Positions 56,281-64,000 of a stretch of 64,000 nucleotides of DNA are shown in pieces; positions within the stretch are counted from its first letter, which is position 1; each line of letters starts with the position of its first letter. The translations under genes were made by a program, and so were the position numbers. The notes beneath the pieces are model-generated. The model did not search any database and was not told the DNA's origin. It saw only the letters and a list, made by a program, of their open reading frames with translations. Source of the stretch: Metabacillus sp. KUDC1714 (GTDB lineage Bacteria > Bacillota > Bacilli > Bacillales > Bacillaceae); NCBI RefSeq assembly GCF_014217835.1, contig NZ_CP055263.1:2855501-2919500 (forward strand). The letters run 5' to 3'.

Positions 56281-57194
56281 GCAGAAGTAAAATTAATAAA
56301 ACTGCACTGGTGACTGGAGCGACTGGATTTGTAGGATCAAATGTTACAAAGCGTTTGGTTGAGAATGGATGGCGTGTCCATGTTATTTTACGGCCTCAAT
56401 CAAAGCTCACATTATTGGATAATCTTAAAAACAATGTTACATTTCATTATCACGATGGTTCAGCAGAAAATATGTTGGGAATTTTAAAATCAATAAAGCC
56501 TGATATTGTCTTTCATCTGGCTTCGCTGTTCTTGGCCCATCATCAAACTAAGCATATTGAGGAAATGATAAAGAGCAATATAACTTTTGGGACACAATTG
56601 GTAGATGCTATGACAGCTATCGGATCAAGCTGCATGATTAATACAGGAACATCTTGGCAGCATTTTCAAAATAAGAAATATAACCCTGTTTGTTTATACG
56701 CAGCAACGAAACAAGCATTTGAATCAATTTTAACTTTTTATACACAGACCACTTTATTAAAGGTCATTACTTTGAAATTATTTGATACTTTTGGTCCGAA
56801 TGATCCGAGACCGAAATTATTTACACTGTTGCGAAAGACAGCAAATGAAAATAATACTCTAGCTATGTCACCTGGAGAACAATTAATTGATCTAGTTTAT
56901 ATTGATGATGTAGTAGATGCTTTTATGAAGGCTGCCGAGCGTTTTCAAAAAGGTAAATCAAATCAGTGGGAAGAATACGCTGTTTCGTCTGGCAACCCGA
57001 TTCCCTTGAAAGAAATTGTTAGTATTTATGGGAGTGTGACTGGAAAGCGTCTATCAATAAATTGGGGAGAACGTCTCTATAGACACAATGAGGTGATGAT
57101 ACCTTGGAATAAGGGGAAGTGCCTTCCAGGCTGGGAGACAAAGATTTCCCTAGAAGAAGGAATTAAAAGAATGGAACTAGGTTCTGAAGATTAA
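56277..57194 (+). CDS. NAD-dependent sugar-nucleotide epimerase/reductase
   Basis: A 305-residue extended SDR protein with the Rossmann motif TGATGFVGSNVTKRL, a Thr/Ser catalytic position in INTGTSWQHF, and the Tyr/Lys pair LYAATKQAFE. Members near rfbF/rfbG reduce the 4-keto group of CDP-6-deoxysugars (abequose/paratose-synthase-like). The start is TTG in the TTGA overlap with the epimerase, which indicates coupling. The actual product sugar cannot be determined. Confidence 0.85.
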   Translation: MSRSKINKTALVTGATGFVGSNVTKRLVENGWRVHVILRPQSKLTLLDNLKNNVTFHYHDGSAENMLGILKSIKPDIVFHLASLFLAHHQTKHIEEMIKSNITFGTQLVDAMTAIGSSCMINTGTSWQHFQNKKYNPVCLYAATKQAFESILTFYTQTTLLKVITLKLFDTFGPNDPRPKLFTLLRKTANENNTLAMSPGEQLIDLVYIDDVVDAFMKAAERFQKGKSNQWEEYAVSSGNPIPLKEIVSIYGSVTGKRLSINWGERLYRHNEVMIPWNKGKCLPGWETKISLEEGIKRMELGSED

Positions 57195-57244
57195 TAACCT
57201 TATAGACCGATATAAAAAATTCTTTATTGGAAAGAGGATGTTAA

Positions 57245-58018
57245 ATGAAAGTTGTTATTCTGGCTGGGGGATATGGAACAAGAATAAGTGAAGAATCAAT
57301 TCTAAAGCCAAAACCCATGATCGAGATTGGAGATAAGCCGATTCTTTGGCATATTATGCAAATTTATTCACGTTACGGTTTCAATGACTTTATCATTTGT
57401 CTGGGTTATAAAGGATACAGCATTAAAGATTATTTTGCTAATTATTTTTTACATCAATCGGACGTGACTTTTGATTTTGGAAATTTGAATCAGAGAATTA
57501 TTCATAATTACAAAGTTGAGGCATGGAAAGTGACTCTTGTAGATACAGGAATTGATACGCAAACGGGTGGTAGGGTTAAACGAATACAAGATTATATAGG
57601 GAATGAACCTTTTTTATTAACATATGGTGATGGTGTTACTGATGCTAATATACAAAAGGTTGTAGAATTTCACAAGTCGAATGGAAAGTTGGCTACAGTA
57701 TTGTCGACACAGCCAGCTGGACGCTTTGGGGCGTTACAAATAAATGATAATAGTCAAGTAGAAGGATTTCAAGAAAAGCCGCAAGGGGATGGCGGATGGA
57801 TAAACGCAGGATTCTTTGTTATGAATCCGGAAGTGTTTGAATATATTCAAGGAGATGACTCAGTACTAGAAAAGGATCCATTAGAAAATTTATCAAAAGA
57901 TGGACAATTAATGGCCTATAAACATTCAGGATTTTGGTATTCTATGGATACAGTAAGAGATAAGAAATATTTGGAATCTCTTTGGCAATCGGGGAATGCA
58001 CCATGGCTGCAAAGTTAA
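57245..58018 (+). CDS. rfbF: Glucose-1-phosphate cytidylyltransferase RfbF
   Basis: The enzyme makes CDP-glucose from CTP and glucose 1-phosphate. The 257-residue protein starts with LAGGYGTRISEES, followed by LKPKPMIEIGDKPILWHIM, LTYGDGVTD, STQPAGRFGAL, WINAGFFVMNPEVF and HSGFWYSMDT, a full family match. It overlaps rfbG by 16 bases. Confidence 0.95.
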   Translation: MKVVILAGGYGTRISEESILKPKPMIEIGDKPILWHIMQIYSRYGFNDFIICLGYKGYSIKDYFANYFLHQSDVTFDFGNLNQRIIHNYKVEAWKVTLVDTGIDTQTGGRVKRIQDYIGNEPFLLTYGDGVTDANIQKVVEFHKSNGKLATVLSTQPAGRFGALQINDNSQVEGFQEKPQGDGGWINAGFFVMNPEVFEYIQGDDSVLEKDPLENLSKDGQLMAYKHSGFWYSMDTVRDKKYLESLWQSGNAPWLQS

Positions 58019-59088
58019 TTGATAATTTTTGGAGGGGGAAAAAAGTATTTATAACGGGGCATACGGGATTCAAAGGATCTTGGTTATCTCTCTGGTTACT
58101 TTCCTTAGGAGCTGATGTGACCGGCTATGCTTTGCATCCGCCAACTAAACCTAGCTTGTTTGAACTTTGCGGGCTCAGCAAATCGATACATTCTGTCATT
58201 GGAGATGTAAGAGATGAGGAGAAGTTGCGGAAAGTACTAATCCAAGCAGATCCAGATATAATTTTTCACTTGGCTGCGCAACCACTTGTCAATCAATCGT
58301 ACCAAACACCAGTAGAAACTTATGCCGTCAATGTAATGGGAACAATTCATCTTTTAGAAGCAGTGAAAAGTTTGGCGGTTAATACTAATCGGATCAGAGC
58401 AGTGATTAATATAACCTCTGATAAATGTTATGAAAATAAAGAATGGAACTGGGGCTATCGAGAAATTGACCGGTTGGGTGGTTATGATCCTTATTCAAAC
58501 AGCAAGGCTTGTTCGGAGTTGGTGACTTGTTCTTATCGCAACTCTTTTTTTAACCCTGACAATTATGAATCTCATGGTATTGGGTTAGCAACAGCCAGAG
58601 CTGGAAATGTAATCGGCGGTGGAGATTTTGCAAAAGATAGATTAATACCGGACTGTATTAGATCTTTTCTGATAGGGGAAAAGTTGAAGATTCGGAATCC
58701 TGGAGCTGTTAGACCATGGCAGCATGTTTTGGAACCTTTAGGTGGTTATTTGATGTTAGCGGAAAAATTGTATTCGGAAGGACGAACATACGGAGAAGCA
58801 TGGAACTTTGGACCATTTGATGATGACACAAAGTCTGTGGAATGGATCATTAAAAAAATGATTAAAAAATGGGATAATGATATTTCTTATGATTTGCAAC
58901 AAGCAAGTGGCCTTCATGAAGCAAAAAATTTAAAATTAGATTGCTCAAAAGCAATTGAAGAATTAGGTTGGCATCCTAGATGGAATATTGATCAGGCGAT
59001 TGACAAAGTGATTGAGTGGGCTATTGCCTATAGAGATGGTCAAGAAATAAAAAAAATCTGTTTGAATCAAATTTCTGAATATATTTAA
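58003..59088 (+). CDS. rfbG: CDP-glucose 4,6-dehydratase RfbG
   Basis: RfbG converts CDP-glucose to CDP-4-keto-6-deoxyglucose. The 361-residue SDR protein has the NAD motif TGHTGFKGSWLSLWLL, the NITSDKCYENKEW loop with the catalytic Thr/Ser-Asp-Lys set, YDPYSNSKACSELV, ARAGNVIGGGDFA and VRPWQHVLEPLGGYL. GGGGA precedes the ATG at 58003 inside the rfbF end. The RfbH dehydrase for 3,6-dideoxy sugars is absent, so the end product should keep its 3-hydroxyl. Confidence 0.95.
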   Translation: MAAKLIDNFWRGKKVFITGHTGFKGSWLSLWLLSLGADVTGYALHPPTKPSLFELCGLSKSIHSVIGDVRDEEKLRKVLIQADPDIIFHLAAQPLVNQSYQTPVETYAVNVMGTIHLLEAVKSLAVNTNRIRAVINITSDKCYENKEWNWGYREIDRLGGYDPYSNSKACSELVTCSYRNSFFNPDNYESHGIGLATARAGNVIGGGDFAKDRLIPDCIRSFLIGEKLKIRNPGAVRPWQHVLEPLGGYLMLAEKLYSEGRTYGEAWNFGPFDDDTKSVEWIIKKMIKKWDNDISYDLQQASGLHEAKNLKLDCSKAIEELGWHPRWNIDQAIDKVIEWAIAYRDGQEIKKICLNQISEYI

Positions 59089-59265
59089 ATTTCAAAAAGT
59101 GTGAAAACAAAGATAAAAAAGGGTGGATTCTCATACAAGTAGAAAAGAAAAAGCCCAACGTGTTAATAGGATCATTACAGCAGTATATCTATGATCTTTG
59201 CATGACCCATAAAAGATTGCTTTGTAAATAAAAATAAATTTATCATTATATGGAGGTATTTTTAA

Positions 59266-60126
59266 ATGACTTTACCAATTATATTTATACATCGAACAGA
59301 TGATGCTTATCTATATTATATTTTACGACAGGCCAAATTGTCTAATCCAGATTCTGATGTAATTTTACTTGGAAGTGAATCAAATGCTAAATATATCTCA
59401 AACGATACTAAGCACTTTATGATAGATGATTATAGCGAAGGAGCATCGAATTTTGCCAAAGCTTATAAACATTTAAGTTCTAATGAGTATTATTATAACT
59501 TATTTTGCTTCCAAAGATGGTTTGTTTTAAGAGATTTTATGAGGAAACATAAAATTCCTGAATGCTGGGTGTTTGATTCAGACGTTATGTTATATACAAA
59601 TATAAACAAGCAAGAATATAGAAATTTTTCATATGAATTTACATGGACTACTATAACCACATTAAAAGATATTGAAGATCTTTGTAAATTACAGCAAGAA
59701 TATTTTAGTGATCCCAAGTTGTACGAAGATCTCAAGATTTATACTAAAGAAACAGGACATCATCTTAGTAACGGAGATCTATTAGTATCAGATATGGTAA
59801 CTCAAAGGCTATTTTTTGAAAGGCATCTTAAAGGAAATAGAGTACATGGAATTTATTCAAATTCTTTTTTTGATAATAATTTACACCTTTCGTTTCCAGG
59901 AGTTGAAATGTTAGATGACAAGAAAAAAATCTATTTAATTGATGGGACTCTTTGTTGTAAAAAAACAGGTTCCAATCAATATTATAAACTTAATTCGGTA
60001 CATTTTACTACAACCGCTAATAAAAAGTTTATTGAGCGTTGTTACTCACCAAATACAGCATCAAAAAATAAGGGAGCTTATTTTTTGGATTACAAAACAA
60101 ACCAGTGGAAGCAGACAACGGTGTAA
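59266..60126 (+). CDS. Putative glycosyltransferase with DxD motif
   Basis: A 286-residue protein resembling nucleotide-sugar transferases: a beta-strand start (LPIIFIHRTDDAYLYYIL), CFQRWFVLRDFM and a likely metal motif in CWVFDSDVMLY. A C-terminal His-containing block (NSVHFTTT) may complete the site. I cannot place it in a named family. It begins with GGAGG and stands between rfbG and a GT2 gene, so transfer of the CDP- or GDP-sugar made nearby is plausible. Confidence 0.65.
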   Translation: MTLPIIFIHRTDDAYLYYILRQAKLSNPDSDVILLGSESNAKYISNDTKHFMIDDYSEGASNFAKAYKHLSSNEYYYNLFCFQRWFVLRDFMRKHKIPECWVFDSDVMLYTNINKQEYRNFSYEFTWTTITTLKDIEDLCKLQQEYFSDPKLYEDLKIYTKETGHHLSNGDLLVSDMVTQRLFFERHLKGNRVHGIYSNSFFDNNLHLSFPGVEMLDDKKKIYLIDGTLCCKKTGSNQYYKLNSVHFTTTANKKFIERCYSPNTASKNKGAYFLDYKTNQWKQTTV

Positions 60127-60216
60127 TAATTCCCAAATTATTAATAACTACTAACTATTTATTCATTGATACGACAGTTTCATATTTTCAAAGAAATATA
60201 AAAGGATGTGTAGCTA

Positions 60217-61452
<1,236 letters not shown>

Positions 61453-61804
61453 TTTTGCGCATTTTTAACGAAAAAGATGCTCTTTTTGACAGCTTCCGAT
61501 TATAGAATTACATCCTTCCATTTAAAAAGAAATTTATCCTTGAAAGCATTACATTTACCTTCTAAATTTTATTTATAGATTAGCAAAAAGTTAAATTGAT
61601 AGTGTTCATTTCTTTAACTCAAACTTTGAATGAAATAAAAAGAGTTTTTATATTTATTAATATAGTGCTATGTTTCAAAAGCTGAAGATTTCTTCACTGA
61701 AAAGGATTTGTATGAAAAGCAAGCATCCATCGCTTAACCGTCCTTTTTGGTTGGATTAAAAATATGCCTAAACCCAATTAATCAGATGAGAATCAAATAG
61801 AAGA
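61453..61804. other. Intergenic region before the second RmlC-like gene
   Basis: About 350 AT-rich bases. No gene, RNA element or clear promoter is recognised. Confidence 0.45.
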
Positions 61805-62380
61805 GTGGTGAACGACTTGAACTTTAATATTAAGAAAACTAAGTTGCCGGGTTGTTTTGAAATTATTCCGGATAAATTTGAAGATAAGAGAGGGACACTT
61901 ATTAAAGTATTCCATAAAGATATCTTTCTTGAAAAACACCTAGAAGTTGAATTTGCTGAGGAATATTATTCAATCTCGGATAAGGATGTATTAAGAGGGT
62001 TACATTTTCAACTACCGCCAAAAGATCAAGTGAAATTAGTAAGTTGTATTTCAGGTGAGGTGTTTGATGTTGTAGTAGATTTAAGGTTGGGTTCTCCTAC
62101 TTATGGAGTATTTGAGACGTTTCATTTGTCAGCAAAAAAAGCAAGTATGGTATATATCCCCAAAGGATTAGCACATGGTTTTTATGTTTGCAAGGAACCT
62201 GCAATCATGCTCTGCAAAACCTCCACAGTTTTCAGTCCTGAATATGACCATGGAATTCATTGGTCATCGTTGGATATTCCTTGGCCTAATAAAACACCAA
62301 AAATATCAGAAAAAGACAGTAAGCTTCCTATATTTAACCAATTTAATAGTCCATTTCATTTTACAGAAGAAGTATTGTAG
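61805..62380 (+). CDS. RmlC-like sugar epimerase (copy 2)
   Basis: A 191-residue paralogue of the protein at 55708: LPGCFEIIPDKFEDKRGTLIK, VLRGLHFQLPP with the catalytic His, VSCISGEVFDVVVDLRLGSPTYG and PKGLAHGFYVC. The segment corresponding to TDYY reads STVFSPEYD. The start is GTG or a TTG at 61817 (after GTGGTGA), undecided. It probably acts on the same or a related 4-keto-6-deoxy sugar nucleotide. Confidence 0.83.
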   Translation: MVNDLNFNIKKTKLPGCFEIIPDKFEDKRGTLIKVFHKDIFLEKHLEVEFAEEYYSISDKDVLRGLHFQLPPKDQVKLVSCISGEVFDVVVDLRLGSPTYGVFETFHLSAKKASMVYIPKGLAHGFYVCKEPAIMLCKTSTVFSPEYDHGIHWSSLDIPWPNKTPKISEKDSKLPIFNQFNSPFHFTEEVL

Positions 62381-62735
62381 TAACTAATGTTTAGGGAGGT
62401 TCCTTAATAAATGTTTTGCAGAGTGAGTATTGATAAATGAATGTAACTTAAAGATTGCAGCATCTAAATGGTTTGATCCTATCACCACTTTTTTAACCAA
62501 TCAGGTTGACAACCTAGGTATTAAGGATTCTGCTTTAAAAAATAGAGTAGGAATTAACGAGGACAAGAAAACGAAATAGCTTAATATTGAATATAAATAG
62601 ATTTGAACTGGTAATAACTCTTTTCCTAAAGTTAGTTAGAACCTTTTATGTGGTTAAGTTTTTGATCCAGATTAGAGCTATGCTTGAAACTTTCTTCCTT
62701 GCTGAAATGATTTGAAAAATATAGGAGGTTATTTC
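62381..62735. other. Region with small gene remnants
   Basis: Contains an early GGGAGG at 62393 and a roughly 47-codon frame at about 62439-62579 (KIAASKWFDPITTFL, then DNLGIKDSALKNRVG) with only a TTG start. It may be the end of a lost gene. No known family. Confidence 0.35.
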
Positions 62736-63683
62736 ATGGGACTCGATATATCAGAAAAAAGAATTGTAGTTACTGGTGGGGCAGGGTTTTTAGGCCAGCA
62801 TGTAGTTGATTTGTTAAAGAAGCAAGGGTGTAAAAAGATTTTTATTCCAAGAAGCAAAGAGTTTGATTTAAGAAAAGAAAAAGATATTGATATGATGTTG
62901 CAAACCTTCAAACCAGAAATAATTATTCACTTAGCGGCCTCTGTAGGAGGAATTGGAGCAAATCAAAAGAACCCAGGAAAATACTTTTATGATAATCTCA
63001 TAATGGGAATTCAATTAATGGAACAATCCCGATTATACCAAATTGAGAAATTTATTGCGATTGGAACAATTTGCTCCTATCCTAAATTCACACCTGTTCC
63101 TTTTAAAGAACAGGATTTATGGAATGGATATCCCGAAGAAACGAATGCCCCATATGGTTTAGCAAAAAAAATGATGCTTGTACAATCTAAAGCTTATCGT
63201 GAACAATATGGTTATAATTCTATCTTTTTATTACCTGTAAATCTTTATGGGCCTGGTGATAATTTTGATCTTGAATCCTCTCATGTTATTCCTGCAATAA
63301 TTAGGAAATGCATTGAAGCGAAAGTTAAAGGTGAATCAAGTGTTTCTCTTTGGGGAACAGGAAATATAACCAGAGAATTCCTTTATGTAGAGGATGCGGC
63401 TGAAGGTATTATTTTAGCTACAAAGAATTACGATCAATCCGAACCTGTAAATATAGGGTCTGGTAAGGAGATCTCCATAAGGAATCTAGCGGAAAAAATT
63501 AAATTAATGACAGGCTACCAAGGGGAACTTGTTTGGGATGACAGCAAGCCAGACGGGCAACCTCGTAGACAGCTGGATGTTGAATTGGCGAAAAATTATT
63601 TTGGGTTTGAAGCAAAAACTAATTTAAATACTGGACTTCAAAAAACTATAGAATGGTATCTTGAGTCTCGGAATAAATATTAA
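62736..63683 (+). CDS. fcl: GDP-L-fucose synthase-like epimerase/reductase
   Basis: A 315-residue SDR enzyme matching GDP-4-keto-6-deoxymannose 3,5-epimerase/4-reductase (Fcl/WcaG). Key segments: [66 protein letters not shown] with the Tyr/Lys pair and [20 protein letters not shown]. With ManC and Gmd in the window it completes a route to GDP-L-fucose. AGGAGG lies seven bases before the ATG at 62736. The exact product isomer is inferred. Confidence 0.88.
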   Translation: MGLDISEKRIVVTGGAGFLGQHVVDLLKKQGCKKIFIPRSKEFDLRKEKDIDMMLQTFKPEIIIHLAASVGGIGANQKNPGKYFYDNLIMGIQLMEQSRLYQIEKFIAIGTICSYPKFTPVPFKEQDLWNGYPEETNAPYGLAKKMMLVQSKAYREQYGYNSIFLLPVNLYGPGDNFDLESSHVIPAIIRKCIEAKVKGESSVSLWGTGNITREFLYVEDAAEGIILATKNYDQSEPVNIGSGKEISIRNLAEKIKLMTGYQGELVWDDSKPDGQPRRQLDVELAKNYFGFEAKTNLNTGLQKTIEWYLESRNKY

Positions 63684-63711
63684 ACGTATGTATTTTATTA
63701 TGTTGGTACCA

Positions 63712-63738
63712 AACTCTTACAACCAAGTTGTAAGAGTT
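63712..63738 (+). terminator. Terminator after fcl
   Basis: AACTCTTACAAC and GTTGTAAGAGTT form a perfect 12-base stem with a three-base loop, followed by GTTTGT. Confidence 0.75.
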
Positions 63739-64000
63739 GTTTGTATTAACCAATTGTGATTAATAAAATGAAATGATAACTTCTATTAGATAAACACCCT
63801 CATAAGACGTTAATTAGGTATATAAAGATTTCAATTGAAACAAAGAAAGATAAGCAAACAGAGCATGAAATGGAAAAAGTAAGTAAGACAATGCGAGATG
63901 TAACAAGAGATAACAACATGCTCTTGTAAGCAAAAAGCAAATATCCTAGTAGAGGATTTATCATGCTATTTAATAAGAAAGAAATGTAAGTGTATTCAAC
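63739..64000. other. Terminal region without a clear gene
   Basis: A roughly 50-codon open stretch (about 63780-63929; DKHPHKTLIRY, then EKVSKTMRDVTRDNN) lacks a start codon and looks like a fragment. Nothing else is seen before the window ends. Confidence 0.35.

Overview
The window reads as chromosome from a spore-forming, low-GC Bacillus-type bacterium (Bacillaceae; no species is claimed). Positions 3.4-37 kb follow the gene order I know from the Bacillus subtilis yjb region almost gene for gene: yjbC, spx, yjbE, mecA, coiA, pepF, the small RNA RoxS, spxH (yjbH), yjbI, yjbJ, yjbK, yjbL, relQ, nadF, yjbO, prpE, yjbQ, a thiamine operon, fabI, cotO, cotZ, cotY, cotX, cotW, cotV and yjcA. Differences from that order include a cardiolipin synthase after mecA, a SEDS (RodA/FtsW) gene and mgtE between prpE and yjbQ, no tenA, thiE placed after thiD, and an EAL-domain gene between fabI and cotO.

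Layout. 0-1.7 kb: an IS110-family element and a dispersed repeat. 1.9-12.8 kb: a secreted putative glycoside hydrolase, the stress regulator Spx, its relatives in proteolysis (MecA; SpxH further on), competence protein CoiA, oligoendopeptidase F with what looks like a signal peptide, and the redox-regulated sRNA RoxS with ResD-like and Rex-like sites. 12.8-24.8 kb: SpxH, truncated haemoglobin, lytic transglycosylase, CYTH protein, the alarmone synthetase RelQ, NAD kinase, a pseudouridine synthase, PrpE, a SEDS protein, MgtE and a CPA2 antiporter. 24.9-31.6 kb: a TPP riboswitch and tenI-thiO-thiS-thiG-thiF-thiD plus thiE, then fabI with a FapR operator. 33-39 kb: spore coat genes. 39.5-47 kb: an accessory region with a ParM-like actin and its small partner, followed by four proteins sharing one SPOCS/CsxC-like domain; one of them is 919 residues long and carries about fifteen 28-residue acidic repeats. 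47-64 kb: a polysaccharide region with glycosyltransferases, a sulfotransferase, GDP-mannose/GDP-fucose-type genes (manC, gmd, fcl) and CDP-6-deoxyhexose genes (rfbF, rfbG, two RmlC-like epimerases, a reductase).

How it fits together. Promoter-like sequences matching the sporulation factor sigma-K (AC, 16-17 bases, CATA-N3-TA or TG) lie before cotO, the second CsxC-like gene, the first glycosyltransferase and gmd, and a sigma-E-like one lies before yjcA. My inference is that 33-64 kb is largely a mother-cell module that builds the spore coat and crust and decorates the surface with a deoxyhexose-rich, possibly sulfated glycan. The least ordinary parts are the repeat-bearing CsxC-like protein, the ParM operon among coat genes, and the CDP-sugar plus sulfotransferase combination. 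Decay is visible too: a disrupted second sulfotransferase, a disrupted transposase-like stretch and a truncated EAL copy.
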